64,000 nucleotides of DNA from DATBVX01 sp963705495 (lineage in GTDB: Bacteria > Pseudomonadota > Gammaproteobacteria > Steroidobacterales > Steroidobacteraceae), in the NCBI GenBank assembly GCA_963705495.1, contig CAVPJQ010000007.1:129735-193734 (forward strand), read 5' to 3'. Shown one piece after another: positions 8,977 through 19,346 of this stretch. The notes beneath the pieces were generated by a model that had not been told where the DNA came from, did not search any database, and worked only from the letters and a program-made list of their open reading frames with translations. The first letter of the stretch is position 1, and each line of letters opens with the position of its first letter. The position numbers were made by a program, and so were the translations under genes.

Positions 8977-10033
8977 ATGGCCCGACCGCGCGCGCTGGCT
9001 CTGAAACCCGAAGATACGCTGATGTTCAGCGAGGCCGCGCAGAGCAGCGAGGCGGTCGCTCGCCAGATCGAGCTCAATACCGCAGCGGTGCGCGCCCTCG
9101 CCTCCGACCTGCGTGCCAGGCCGCCGCGCTTCATCGTGACCAGCGCACGCGGCAGCTCCGATCACGCCGCGACCTTTGCCAAGTACGTCTTCGAGACCCA
9201 GCTCGGCGTCGTCACGGCCTCCGCCGCTCCATCCGTCAGCTCGCTCTATGGCTCGACGCAGGACCTTTCCGAGGTACTGTTCATCGCAATATCCCAGTCG
9301 GGGCGAAGTCCGGACTTGTTGCGCCAGGCGGAGGCGGCACGAGCCGCGGGCGCACGTGTGGTCACCCTCGTGAACGCGGCGGACGCGCCGCTCGCTGCCC
9401 TGGCCGATACCGTAATCGAGTTGCACGCCGGGCCCGAACGAAGTGTGGCGGCCACCAAGAGCTACATCTGCTCGCTCGTCGCGATCCTGTTCCTCGCCGC
9501 CCATTGGAAAGAGGATGCGCGGTTACTCGACGCCCTGCAGAGCGCTCCCCGCCAAGCTGACCGAAGCGTGGGCGATGGACTGGTCGGAGCTGGTGGAATT
9601 GCTGGCCGGGGCACGGAATCTCTTCGTGCTCGCGCGAGGCCTCGGGCTCGGCGCGGCACAGGAAGCGGCGCTCAAGCTCAAGGAAACCTGCGGCCTGCAT
9701 GCGGAGGCTTTCAGTGGCGCCGAGGTGATGCACGGGCCGATGACACTCGTGGACGAAGGGTTCCCGATCGTGTGCTTCACGCAGGATGATGAGACCCGTC
9801 CTGGTCTCGTGAGCCTGACCGAGGAGTTCAGTGCGCGCGGCGCTCGGGTGTTGCTCGCCGCCAGTGGCGCGGCCGGAACCGGAGTGCTTCCGGTTCCATC
9901 CATCGGACATCCAGCCTGCACGCCGTTGCTCGAGATTCAGAGCTTCTATCGAGCGGTGAACGCACTCGCTTTGCGGCGTGGGCGCAATCCAGACGCGCCG
10001 CCGAGCTTGCGCAAGGTCACGCAGACCGTCTGA
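8977..10033 (+). pseudogene. SIS-domain glucosamine-6-phosphate deaminase (NagB-II type), frameshifted
   Basis: The first frame (from ATG 8977, MARPRALALKPEDTLMFSEA) carries the N-terminal SIS domain with VTSARGSSDHAA and AISQSGRSPDLLRQ. Near 9544 the homology shifts one base to a frame reading LPAKLTEAWAMDWSELVELL and a second SIS domain with ALKLKETCGLHAEAFSGAEV, ending at 10033. Without the surplus base the protein is 351 residues with two SIS domains, like the isomerase half of GlmS. This family (NagB-II) converts GlcN6P to fructose-6-phosphate and ammonia. Its stop overlaps the NagA start. The deaminase role rests on the neighbouring NagA. Confidence 0.7.
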
Positions 10034-11175
10034 TGACTGCAGCGCTCGTCAACGGCCGGATTCTCCTCACCGATGGATTCGTCACGGATCGCATCGTGTT
10101 GATCGATGGCGATCGGATCGCTGGCCTCGTCGGCAGCGACGATCCACGGGTGGCCGGCTCCTCGCAGCATGATCTCCAAGGCCGAAGGCTCGTGCCAGGA
10201 TTCATCGACTGCCAGGTGAACGGCGGCGGCGGCGTGCTGCTCAACGAGGCACCAACGATCGAGTCAGTCAGGCGGATCGTCGCTGCACATCGCAGCTTCG
10301 GAACCACCGGCCTGCTGCCGACGCTGATCACGACGGATCTCGATGTCATGAGGAGGGCGATCGATGCGGTACGCGGCGCGATGCTCGCGGGTGACTCAGG
10401 GGTGCTCGGCATTCACTTTGAGGGCCCCCTGCTCTCGCCGGCGCGCCCGGGCGTTCATGACGCGGCGCGCTTTCGTCAGCTCGACCCTGAGCTGGTGAAG
10501 CTGATTTGCTCGTTGGGCACGGGCCGAACGTTGCTGACCATCGCCCCGGAGCGTGTTCCCCTCGCAGCCATCCGTGAGCTCGCTGCGCGCGGCATCATTC
10601 TCTGCGCCGGACACACCGGCGCCGACTACGCGAGCGCACGTGCGGCCCTCGCGGCAGGGGTTCGGGGCGTGACACATCTGTTCAACGCGATGTCACCGCT
10701 CCAGTCACGCGATCCGGGGATGGTGGGCGCGGCACTCGACGACCCGAACTGCTGGTGTGGCCTCATCGTCGACGGTCATCACGTGCACCCGGCGGCCCTG
10801 CGGGTCGCAATTGCGGCGAAGCCTCGCGGTCGCATGCTGCTGGTGACGGACGCGATGTCTTGCGTCGGATCGAGCCAGACCTCCTTCACCCTCGGCGGTG
10901 AAGTCATCGATTGCAGCGCAGGTGTCTGCAAGACTGCTTCCGGGGTGCTCGCCGGTTCGGCACTCGACATGGGCACGGCGCTGCGCAACACGGTGCGCTT
11001 GCTCAATCTACCCGTCGACGAGGCGGCGCGAATGGCCGCCACCTACCCGGCGGAGTTCCTGGGCGTCTCTGCAGAGCGAGGTCGCATCGCGAGTGGCCTG
11101 CGCGCGGATCTGGTGGAGCTCGATGAGGAGCTCAACGTGCGGCGCGTGTGGGTCGCAGGCCAGCCGCAGGCCTAG
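10033..11175 (+). CDS. nagA: N-acetylglucosamine-6-phosphate deacetylase
   Basis: The 380-residue amidohydrolase has the NagA hallmarks: LVPGFIDCQVNGGGGV near the N-terminus, GIHFEGPLLSPARPGVHD with the metal-ligand Glu, CAGHTGADYASA, THLFNAMSPLQSRDPGMVG, DGHHVHPAAL and LVTDAMSCVG with the catalytic Asp. It hydrolyses GlcNAc6P to GlcN6P and acetate in the cytoplasm. The ATG overlaps the stop of the SIS gene (ATGA-type junction), so translation is probably coupled. It is the diagnostic gene of the amino-sugar locus. Confidence 0.93.
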   Translation: MTAALVNGRILLTDGFVTDRIVLIDGDRIAGLVGSDDPRVAGSSQHDLQGRRLVPGFIDCQVNGGGGVLLNEAPTIESVRRIVAAHRSFGTTGLLPTLITTDLDVMRRAIDAVRGAMLAGDSGVLGIHFEGPLLSPARPGVHDAARFRQLDPELVKLICSLGTGRTLLTIAPERVPLAAIRELAARGIILCAGHTGADYASARAALAAGVRGVTHLFNAMSPLQSRDPGMVGAALDDPNCWCGLIVDGHHVHPAALRVAIAAKPRGRMLLVTDAMSCVGSSQTSFTLGGEVIDCSAGVCKTASGVLAGSALDMGTALRNTVRLLNLPVDEAARMAATYPAEFLGVSAERGRIASGLRADLVELDEELNVRRVWVAGQPQA

Positions 11176-11187
11176 CTGGCACTCCCG

Positions 11188-11874
11188 ATGCAGATTGTGA
11201 TTGGCCGGGATCCATCAGATACCGCCGCGCTGGCCGCGGATTGGTTCGCGGCACGGATCACGGAGGATGTGAGGGAGCGGGGTCGCTGCGTCATCGCGCT
11301 GAGTGGCGGGCAGACGCCCTGGAAAATGCTGGAGGAACTGATCACGCGCAACGTGCCGTGGCATGCCTTGCAAGTGGCGCAAGTCGATGAGCGCGTCGTC
11401 GCGATCGATGATCCGCGACGCAACTTCGCACGCCTGTACGAGCTGCTCTGCAAGCGCGGGCGGCTCGAGGAGAAACAGCTCCACGCAATTCCAGTCGAGC
11501 GTCCCGATCCTGATCTCGCCGCGCGGGAGTACGCCAGGATGCTGGAAGTGCTCGCCGGCTCGCCTCCGATGATCGATGTCGTACAACTTGGCCTGGGATC
11601 GGACGGCCACACCGCTTCGCTCCTCCCTGGTGATGCGACGCTGAAGATCACGGATCGTGATGCTGCCGCAACCGGCCTCTATGCCGGCACCCGGCGCATT
11701 ACGCTCACGCTTCCATGCATCAATCGCGCCTGCGCACGTCTTTGGCTGGTCGGCGGCGCGGAAAAGGCGCCGCGCTTGCGCGAGCTGCTCAAGGGACAGG
11801 GAGATACTCCTGCGCTTCGCATATCGCGCGACAACGCGGTGGTGTTCGCCGATGCCGCCGCAGCTGCACCAAGC

Positions 11875-11883
<9 letters not shown>
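11188..11883 (+). CDS. pgl: 6-phosphogluconolactonase
   Basis: The 231-residue protein belongs to the NagB/DevB fold. It has IALSGGQTPWKMLEEL, QVDERVVAIDDPRRN and the lactonase signature QLGLGSDGHTASLLPGD. These fit 6-phosphogluconolactonase, which hydrolyses 6-phosphogluconolactone in the oxidative pentose-phosphate pathway, better than true NagB. It is the last gene of the plus-strand group, 12 bp after NagA, and its end overlaps the convergent dehydrogenase gene by 9 bp. No glucose-6-phosphate dehydrogenase gene is present in the window. Confidence 0.85.
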
Positions 11884-12795
<912 letters not shown>

Positions 12796-12876
12796 GCTCG
12801 TTCTCCTGAAGCTTACAGGGCGAGCGTGAATTATGGGCCGCAGATCACGGCGCAGTCACGGCGGTCGCGCTGACCT

Positions 12877-14952
12877 TCAGATCGAGAGTGCAGGATTGCC
12901 CTCGACGATCCGCTGATCGAGCCGCGGCCGTTCACCCCTCTGCCACATTGAGGCGCGGTGGACGACGCGATATAGCAATGATCCGCCGTCAGCACGCTCG
13001 CTACGCTCGAGTGGCCGCGGTATGCACACGAATTCGCATTCCAGCGCATCGCTCATCACGCGCACCGTGGCATAGCCATGTCCACCCATGTCGATGAAGG
13101 AGAGGTGTGGCGAGAGCTCCGGGTTGGAAAGCCGTCGGGCGCGCTCGAGGTCACCGCTCTGTTGATAGTCGAGGCACGTGCGCACGCCATGATGGAGCAA
13201 CAGGTTGATCGACGGCTCCCAGGTCGATTGTCCCGGCCTTTGCGTGAGGAACAGGGGACGCAGCGGATGATCCTTCGGAAAGCGATGCTCGTACGCCTCC
13301 GGCAGGGCCGGCGCCGAAACAGAGCCGGTGATGAACGCAATGCCTACGGGTTCGAACTTGTCCGGCGGCAGAGACTTGGCCGCGAGACCCGCCCAGAAGC
13401 TGTGACGGTCTCCCGCTACGGTGGCGAAGCCCGTGATGCCCGCATCGCGCACCAGGTCGTAGATTTCGGCGCGCTCGACGTAGGCCGCGCTGTGATCGCC
13501 GCCTCCAAAACCGGCGTAGCCGGCACCCGGCCACGGTTTCGTCACGTTCGGGGGAAGATTTTGTGGATCGGCACGAAAGTCGAGTGTGCCGAGTGAATTG
13601 CCCCAGATCTTCCAGGTCGCCGCGGAGGTTTTCAGGCGCTCGAGAAACCAGGCTTTCTGCTCGAGGCCGAGAATCGTCTGTGGTGGCTCATCCTTGCGAA
13701 AGTTGGCGACCTGGGCGTCACCATAGCGGATGCTCGCCGGTGGATGTCCTCCGGCATAGGCGCGACCTGCATCCAGGATCTCCATTGCCTCCTGCGGGAT
13801 GAAATCCGGAAAATCGTCGCTCGTAAGGGCCGCGGCTTCCGGCCGGGTGGTCGGCTCCTCGGATCGGTAGCTGTGCTGATCGGTGATCAGGAGGTCGACG
13901 TTGCGCCCGAAACGCAGGGCGCGATAACCCGTCAGGCTCGCGATCGCGCTCAGGTTGTTCGGCTCATCGCCCAGGCCTTGCGCGTCGAAACGCATGACCG
14001 GTGCATCGATGACCCGCGGTGCATCGAAGCGCTCGAGCGAAGCCGTTCCCGGTTGGCGTACGCGCGCCGGCTGATATTCGAACCATGCCTGGTTCGCCGC
14101 CACTTTGCGCGTCTGCGTCGGTCGCGTCGTGTCGCCGAATTTTTGAAAGCCCTGCCAGCCGAGCCACGAGAATTCGTGGTTGTCCCACATCGCGACGAAC
14201 GGCCAGCGCGCCCGCGCATCCTGCAGATCCGGATCATGCAGATAGGCGCGATACACCGCGCGGTAGTCATCGACGGTGGTGGGAATGTGAAAATCGGAGA
14301 CTTTTTCTCCGTGCGCGTAGCGCACCAGGTCGCGCAGGCGCCGATCGTACATGCCCTGCGGCCGGTCTTCCGGATACCAGACGATCTCGTAGATGAAATC
14401 GCCGAGGTGCAGCACGAAGCCGAGCCGCTCGGCGGCGGGAGCACGCTGGTCCTCGAAAATCATTCGCCGATAAGCGTTCTGCGCGCCCTGGCAGACGTTC
14501 TGGCAGCTCACGAACGCGAAGCGCACCGTGCGCGCATCGCCGTCTGCAGGTGCCGTCAGCGTGCGGCCGACGCGGCTGCCCGAGCCGCTCTCGTCGGTGA
14601 AGCGATACCAGTACTCGCGCGAGGGTTTCAGTCCCCCGACCAGCACGCGACAGGTCCAGTCCGATGCGGCGCTCACCTGTGCGCTCGTTGTGGCGACGAC
14701 GCGTCTGAACTGCTCGTCCTCCGCCACTTCAACGGTGAGCGATGCAGAGTCCTTGCCGTCGGCAAACGGGCGCCGAGTCCAGAGAATGACGCTGTCCGAC
14801 TGCGGATCGCCCGATGCCACCCCTTCCGGATACAACTCGCGGCGCTCGGTCCATGCGACGCGCGACTTCCGTGCTGAGGCTGCGCCCCAGGCCGCCGAGG
14901 CGCCGAGGGCAGCTGCATACGCCAGGAACTCACGCCGGTTCAGGTCGCTCAT
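12877..14952 (-). CDS. phoD: PhoD-like alkaline phosphatase, Tat-exported
   Basis: The 691-residue protein begins with a Tat signal (MSDLNRREFLAYAAALGASA), followed by the PhoD N-terminal domain (YPEGVASGDPQSDSVILWTR) and metallophosphatase core: FVSCQNVCQGAQNAY, LHLGDFIYE, MWDNHEFSW and VAGDRHSFW supply the metal ligands. It is a periplasmic Ca/Fe-type phosphodiesterase and phosphomonoesterase that releases phosphate. The start at 14952 places the twin Arg at residues 6-7; an upstream in-frame Met would add 8 residues. It is longer than the Bacillus enzyme because of an extended C-terminal part. No Pho box was recognised upstream. Confidence 0.88.
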   Translation of the reverse strand: MSDLNRREFLAYAAALGASAAWGAASARKSRVAWTERRELYPEGVASGDPQSDSVILWTRRPFADGKDSASLTVEVAEDEQFRRVVATTSAQVSAASDWTCRVLVGGLKPSREYWYRFTDESGSGSRVGRTLTAPADGDARTVRFAFVSCQNVCQGAQNAYRRMIFEDQRAPAAERLGFVLHLGDFIYEIVWYPEDRPQGMYDRRLRDLVRYAHGEKVSDFHIPTTVDDYRAVYRAYLHDPDLQDARARWPFVAMWDNHEFSWLGWQGFQKFGDTTRPTQTRKVAANQAWFEYQPARVRQPGTASLERFDAPRVIDAPVMRFDAQGLGDEPNNLSAIASLTGYRALRFGRNVDLLITDQHSYRSEEPTTRPEAAALTSDDFPDFIPQEAMEILDAGRAYAGGHPPASIRYGDAQVANFRKDEPPQTILGLEQKAWFLERLKTSAATWKIWGNSLGTLDFRADPQNLPPNVTKPWPGAGYAGFGGGDHSAAYVERAEIYDLVRDAGITGFATVAGDRHSFWAGLAAKSLPPDKFEPVGIAFITGSVSAPALPEAYEHRFPKDHPLRPLFLTQRPGQSTWEPSINLLLHHGVRTCLDYQQSGDLERARRLSNPELSPHLSFIDMGGHGYATVRVMSDALECEFVCIPRPLERSERADGGSLLYRVVHRASMWQRGERPRLDQRIVEGNPALSI

Positions 14953-14970
14953 GGTGTTCCCCCTGCGGTC

Positions 14971-15013
14971 TCCCACGATGCCACAGTCCCCACGCAGCTC
15001 AATGATCGTGGGA
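14971..15013. repeat. 9-bp inverted repeat upstream of the phosphatase gene
   Basis: TCCCACGAT (14971-14979) and ATCGTGGGA (15005-15013) form a perfect 9-bp inverted repeat with a 25-nt spacer. It lies between the small secreted-protein gene and the phosphatase gene, both on the minus strand. It could be a weak terminator of the former or a leader structure of the latter. No T run follows. Confidence 0.3.
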
Positions 15014-15068
15014 CCGACTGCTTCCCCGGCGTGACGTTCTCATCTGTCCGAGCAGCGGCCGTACTTCG

Positions 15069-15590
15069 TCAGGTGCCGGGCCTGCTGAGGGAACTCTCGG
15101 GTGCTGCTGACACTCGCGTGAATGCGACCCGCCACGCTTCAACCCATTTGCCAGCGGATTCCTCTTCCGTGACGGCCACATAGCCATCCTCGCCCTTGCG
15201 TTCCCACACCGTGCGGAACGTTTGCGCCTTGCCGTCTGCACCTGTGTATTTTTCATTTGGAAACCTGAGGATGCGATCCTGGACCTCGACCGTGCCCCGG
15301 CTCACTCCCCCATCAGATGCGAAGTACATGTAGTTGATCTGCCGCGTGCTCTTGTCCATCCAGTAGATCGTTTCGCCTGAATAGGGCGGCCGCTCACCGG
15401 TGACCACGTGACGATCCCGGATGAATCGGCCGTCGAACACCGGCTCGAAGCAATGCTTGTCCCACGATTTGCCATCGGGGAACGCACCCTGCCAGCAGTG
15501 ACCAACCAGAAATTCCAGCGGCTGCAGCGGCGTGTCGGCGGCCAGAGCGGCTCCTGAAAGGACCAGCAAGAACAGGAATATTCGACGCAT
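15069..15590 (-). CDS. small secreted protein of unknown function
   Basis: A 173-residue protein with a clear signal peptide (MRRIFLFLLVLSGAALAAD). The mature part contains LEFLVGHCWQGAFPDGK, FEPVFDGRFIRDRHVV and GETIYWMDKSTRQINYMYF. This pattern is shared by small calycin-like, DUF1579-type beta-barrel proteins. No enzyme motif is visible. The second of two close ATGs (15590) is chosen because GAGG lies 6 nt upstream; the first ATG (15596) would have no spacing. It follows the DUF1761 gene by 11 bp, so the two are probably cotranscribed. Confidence 0.65.
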   Translation of the reverse strand: MRRIFLFLLVLSGAALAADTPLQPLEFLVGHCWQGAFPDGKSWDKHCFEPVFDGRFIRDRHVVTGERPPYSGETIYWMDKSTRQINYMYFASDGGVSRGTVEVQDRILRFPNEKYTGADGKAQTFRTVWERKGEDGYVAVTEEESAGKWVEAWRVAFTRVSAAPESSLSRPGT

Positions 15591-15601
15591 GACCATCCTC
15601 C

Positions 15602-16000
15602 TCAATGCCACAGACCGAGCACCAGGCCGAACGCGGTGAACTGCACCGTGTGATAGCCGCCGTTGATCAGGAAAAGCTTTGCGTTGCGCCGCTCGAACAG
15701 GTAGTTGATACCGAAGCTGGTCGCGACCCAGCACAGCCCCGCTGAAAAACCTGCGCCGAGTGCAAAGCCCAGGCCCGGCTTCGGGCCCAGGAACAGGGCG
15801 AACACGTATGCGGCGATCAGTGCGAGTACGAACCCGCCACCGAAGATGACCGCCGGCTTGCCGTTGGCGATCTGCGCGTCGCTCAACCCCGCCGCACGCT
15901 GCCAGCTGCGGCCGAAGACCGCTGGCGCATACCACAGTCCCCCAATGACGAATGCGGAAACCGCCGCCGCGATCACCGCCCAATGATTGATCTCACCCAT
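15602..16000 (-). CDS. DUF1761-family membrane protein
   Basis: A 132-residue protein with four predicted membrane helices. The N-terminal segment HWAVIAAAVSAFVIGGLWYAPAVFGRSWQ matches the DUF1761 pattern (small, WY-P-F-G). It would sit in the inner membrane; no function is established for the family. It lies between the TetR regulator (22 bp upstream on the same strand) and the small secreted protein, suggesting a three-gene unit. Confidence 0.75.
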   Translation of the reverse strand: MGEINHWAVIAAAVSAFVIGGLWYAPAVFGRSWQRAAGLSDAQIANGKPAVIFGGGFVLALIAAYVFALFLGPKPGLGFALGAGFSAGLCWVATSFGINYLFERRNAKLFLINGGYHTVQFTAFGLVLGLWH

Positions 16001-16022
16001 CGTGACTCTCCTCGTGATGCTG

Positions 16023-16655
16023 TTATTTACTCTTCCGACGCTTTGTTGCTTTGGTGCTGCGTTTCGGCGCGGCCGCCGCAGCCTGCAGCAGTTCGAAATA
16101 GGCGCGTAGCTGGCTCACGGAGCGATCGAAGTAGGCCACGTCACGGAAGGTGCGCGACTGCATGACGGCGCCCTCCATCGTGGTCAACACGAACTCCGCC
16201 AGCTCGCGGGAATTGATTCGCGGCAGGCGCTCGCCCGCTTCGACGATGCAGCGCTGCACGGCCTCGGTCCAGGCCAGGAAGTTCGCGGCCAGCAGCTCGC
16301 GCACAGGCGGGTCGGGCTCGTGCAGCTCGAGAGCCAGCGAGCCGATGGGGCAGCCGTAGAAGCAATCGGTCTGCACGACCAGCTCACGGTAGCGCGCCAG
16401 CAGCGCAAAGATGCGTTCGATCGGATCCTTGACGTGGCCCCACGCCGGCTGCAGCAGCATCTCGTCGATGCCGGAGCGGTAGGCGCCCAGCACCGCCAGC
16501 AGCAAGTCCTGCTTTCCGGGGAAGAAGTGATAGAGGCTGCCGCTGTTGGCAGCGGAGCGCTTGAGCACATCCGCAATCGACGTCGACGCGTAGCCCTTCT
16601 CCCAGAAGAGCTCCATGGCGGCGAACACGATGCGGCTGCGGGTATCTTCGGTCAC
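16023..16655 (-). CDS. TetR/AcrR-family transcriptional regulator
   Basis: A 210-residue protein with an N-terminal TetR helix-turn-helix (RIVFAAMELFWEKGYASTSI, ADVLKRSAANSGSLYHFFPG). The C-terminal helical domain resembles the TetR_C_6-like regulators (CFYGCPIGSLALELHEPD). The C-terminus is basic (KRSTKATKRRKSK). The divergent quinone-oxidoreductase gene and its own downstream genes are possible targets. The ligand is unknown. Confidence 0.85.
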   Translation of the reverse strand: MTEDTRSRIVFAAMELFWEKGYASTSIADVLKRSAANSGSLYHFFPGKQDLLLAVLGAYRSGIDEMLLQPAWGHVKDPIERIFALLARYRELVVQTDCFYGCPIGSLALELHEPDPPVRELLAANFLAWTEAVQRCIVEAGERLPRINSRELAEFVLTTMEGAVMQSRTFRDVAYFDRSVSQLRAYFELLQAAAAAPKRSTKATKRRKSK

Positions 16656-16719
16656 AGGCTTGACTGAGTTGAACGCTCAATCAAGTTAGATTGGCGAGCT
16701 GGCCGTGTCAAGACCCGGG

Positions 16720-17694
16720 TTATGGAATCAGGACCGTCGATCCCATGGTCTGCCGCGATTCCAGGGCGCGATGCGCTGCCGCAGCGTCTCTCAGGGGGAA
16801 CTCGGCTCCAACTTCAACGGCAATGATGCCGGCGCGCAGGGCGTTGAACACCTCGTTGGCCATCTCTTGTCGCTCGCGCTGGTCTTCAAGGTAGTGAAAC
16901 AGCAGTGGCCGGGAGAGGGTGTTGGATTTCTCAGCCAGGCGGCTGACCGCAAACGGCGCCACCGCGCCCGAGGATTGACCGAAATTGATCAGGTGGCCAC
17001 GCACCGCCAGCGATTCCAGCGATCCCGAAAACGTCTCCGCGCCTACCCCGTCGTACACGACATCGACACCACGACCATGAGTGAGTTCGCGCACCCGCTG
17101 AGCGAAGGGCTCCTCGTTGTAGAGGATCACGAAGTCGCAGCCGTTATCGAGGGCAATCACGGCCTTGTGGTCGTTGCCGACTGTGCCGATGACATCGGCA
17201 CCGAGATGATGCGCCCATTGGCACAGCAACCTGCCCACGCCGCCCGCAGCCGCATGCACGAGACAGGTTTCTCCGGATTTGAGTGGCCGGAGCTTGGTCA
17301 ACAGCATGAGAGCCGTGAGCGCCTTGACCAATCCCGCACCCACCGTTCGATCGTCGAGCTCAGGCGGAATCGGTATTACGCGGTCCGCGCGCATCACCCG
17401 CTCATCCGCGTAGGCGCCATACGCCGCGGTGACGTAGCCGACGCGATCACCGGGATGCAAGTCACTCACGCCCTCTCCCACGGCCTCAACGACGCCGACC
17501 GCTTCGACGCCCGGGATGCCTGGAAGGGACAGCGTCTTGTAGAGACCGCTTCTGACATAGGTGTCGTGGAAGTTGACGCCGATGACGGTCTGGCGCAGTC
17601 GAATCTCCTCCGGCGCGGGTGCTGCGACCGAAACCTCCTCGAGGCGCAGCACTTCCGGCCCGCCGATCTCGCGCAGCATGATGGCGGAGGCCAC
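16720..17694 (-). CDS. zinc-independent quinone oxidoreductase (QOR family)
   Basis: A medium-chain reductase of about 324 residues. It has the GroES-like N-terminal domain (LRQTVIGVNFHDTYVRSGLY, PGIPGVEAVGVVEAVG), the NADPH-binding motif HAAAGGVGRLLCQWA, and VDVVYDGVGAETFSGSL. The structural-zinc cysteines of alcohol dehydrogenases are absent. It probably reduces quinones or enones with NADPH in the cytoplasm. The GTG at 17694 gives a typical start (ASAIMLREIGGPEVL) and lies 2 bp before the end of the cupin gene. An ATG at 17679 is an alternative start. Confidence 0.8.
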   Translation of the reverse strand: MASAIMLREIGGPEVLRLEEVSVAAPAPEEIRLRQTVIGVNFHDTYVRSGLYKTLSLPGIPGVEAVGVVEAVGEGVSDLHPGDRVGYVTAAYGAYADERVMRADRVIPIPPELDDRTVGAGLVKALTALMLLTKLRPLKSGETCLVHAAAGGVGRLLCQWAHHLGADVIGTVGNDHKAVIALDNGCDFVILYNEEPFAQRVRELTHGRGVDVVYDGVGAETFSGSLESLAVRGHLINFGQSSGAVAPFAVSRLAEKSNTLSRPLLFHYLEDQRERQEMANEVFNALRAGIIAVEVGAEFPLRDAAAAHRALESRQTMGSTVLIP

Positions 17695-17696
17695 GA

Positions 17697-18077
17697 TCAG
17701 GTTTCCTTGCGCAGGTAATCGTCCGTCTTGTTGAGCCAATCCTCGCGCGGCGGAGTGAAGACATCGACATCCAGAGTGTCTTCGAGCGCCAGCGCCGAGT
17801 GAGGCAGGTTCGAGGGAATCACCAGTACTTCGCCAGCGCGCACGGTGAGCTCATGCTCGCCTTTCTCACCAAGATGAAAGTGCAAGGCGCCGCTGATGAC
17901 GTACGTCAGCTGTTCGTTGTGGTGCGAGTGCTGAGGAACGAGGTCACCCTTCTTGAGGACAATCTGCGCAATCATCGTGCGGTCGCCGCTGATCATACGA
18001 CGCGTGATGGTGCCCTTCAGGGCTTCTTCCGGAATCTCGGTCCAGCGGTGATGCTGGAACGGCTTCTGATCTGACAC
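17697..18077 (-). CDS. single-domain cupin protein
   Basis: A 126-residue cupin with the first metal-binding motif VPQHSHHNEQLTYVISGALHF (HxH...E) and the second PSNLPHSALAL (H). It is a small beta-barrel that may bind a metal and act as a sensor or a minor enzyme. It is tightly linked to the downstream quinone oxidoreductase gene, so a detoxification or carbonyl-related role is possible. The substrate is not recognisable. Confidence 0.75.
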   Translation of the reverse strand: MSDQKPFQHHRWTEIPEEALKGTITRRMISGDRTMIAQIVLKKGDLVPQHSHHNEQLTYVISGALHFHLGEKGEHELTVRAGEVLVIPSNLPHSALALEDTLDVDVFTPPREDWLNKTDDYLRKET

Positions 18078-18125
18078 TTGGCCCCCTCCTCTTCAGTCCG
18101 GAAGACAGCCTACACCGACCTGCGG

Positions 18126-19346
18126 TCAGTAGATGTATTCGAGTTGCACCCAGAACTTGTGCGTATCGGTTGCGAAGCCGTCGGCACGATAATCGGCATA
18201 TTTGAGCGCCGCTGACCATTCTTTCCACTTGGCCTGCACCACGAGGTCGATCTCCGAGCCGAAGTCGGCGGAGACATGCTCGGCCTCGAAGCGGTGGTAC
18301 ACAGCCGACGCCGACACCGAGTCGATGTGCCCCAGCGGCTTGCGCGCGTAGCCCAAAGTTACGTAGCGATCATCGACGCCATCCGCGGGTGTCGTGAGGA
18401 ATTTGTCCGCCCAGCCTTGAAACTTGTGCAGGGTGGCGAGCGGCGTGCTGAATCCCTTCACGCCGTTGCCTTCCAACACCTCGATGCCGACACCGACGCT
18501 CCAGTGTTGCACCGTTGCATTCAGCTCGGCAGCGAGGTAGTCGTCGCTGAAGCTCAGCGGATTGTCTCCACGGTCTTCTTGCCTTGCCAGGGTAGCGGCG
18601 CCCGCCAGCTTGACTTCGGAGAGTGTCCACTCGCCTGAGTAGCGCAGGCCGACGGTCGTCGACGAGTCGGTGGGCGCCTGCTCGAGATCGAGCAGGTACG
18701 CGAATGCCGCGATGCGTCCCGCCGCGGTCTGGTAGGCAATGTTGGCGAGATAGTTGTCGCCCGTGTAGCGCCCCACCGGCGATTCCTTGCCAAACACGCG
18801 ATTGACCTGATTCACGTAGCTCAGGTCGACGGTGAGATTCTTCCCGGATTGATTCAGAACGCGCACGGCGTCGAACGACTGCTCGTTCTGCCGCCAGTCG
18901 GCGGGACTCACAAAGCGCTGGTTGTCTTGCAGGATGAGCTGACGCCCGAAAGTGAGTGTCGTGCCCGGCAATGAAGTGTTCACGAGCGCAAGCCGATTGA
19001 TCTCGTACGATTCGGGGTCGGCAACAATCGGAAACTGCGTCTTGCCGTTCACGGTGCTGTTGTAGTCGCTCACGAGCGGCCACAACAACTCCGCTTCAGC
19101 CAGCAGCGACCAGTTCCAGGCCTTACCGGTCTCGAAGCCGAGTCGCGCGCGCAACGTGACTGCATCGGCGTCTTCCGGCAAGCCATCCTGTTCAACCTGC
19201 TCCGAGCGCAGCCGCAGGTCGACGATCGGCTTCGTCGCGCGAACAGCCGCAGCAGCGGGTCCGACCGTGTCGGCGCAGACTGTCGACATCGATCCAATCG
19301 TGCATGCCACGAGCGCCACACCGACCTGCAAGTTGTTGCAGGTCAA
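18126..19346 (-). CDS. outer-membrane porin of the alginate-export fold
   Basis: A protein of about 406 residues with a short export signal (LQVGVALVACTIGSM, STVCA) and a mature beta-barrel-like sequence (RARLGFETGKAWNWSLLAEA, NRLALVNTSLPGTTLTFGRQ, FDAVRVLNQSGKNLTVDLSYV) ending in a short aromatic strand (VQLEYIY). This matches the alginate_exp porin family (AlgE-like). The TTG at 19346 overlaps the stop of hyfI as TTGA, which would couple translation. An ATG at 19412 exists but lies within hyfI and gives an Arg-rich leader. Its linkage to a respiratory-type complex is unusual; the transported solute is unknown. Confidence 0.7.
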   Translation of the reverse strand: MTCNNLQVGVALVACTIGSMSTVCADTVGPAAAAVRATKPIVDLRLRSEQVEQDGLPEDADAVTLRARLGFETGKAWNWSLLAEAELLWPLVSDYNSTVNGKTQFPIVADPESYEINRLALVNTSLPGTTLTFGRQLILQDNQRFVSPADWRQNEQSFDAVRVLNQSGKNLTVDLSYVNQVNRVFGKESPVGRYTGDNYLANIAYQTAAGRIAAFAYLLDLEQAPTDSSTTVGLRYSGEWTLSEVKLAGAATLARQEDRGDNPLSFSDDYLAAELNATVQHWSVGVGIEVLEGNGVKGFSTPLATLHKFQGWADKFLTTPADGVDDRYVTLGYARKPLGHIDSVSASAVYHRFEAEHVSADFGSEIDLVVQAKWKEWSAALKYADYRADGFATDTHKFWVQLEYIY

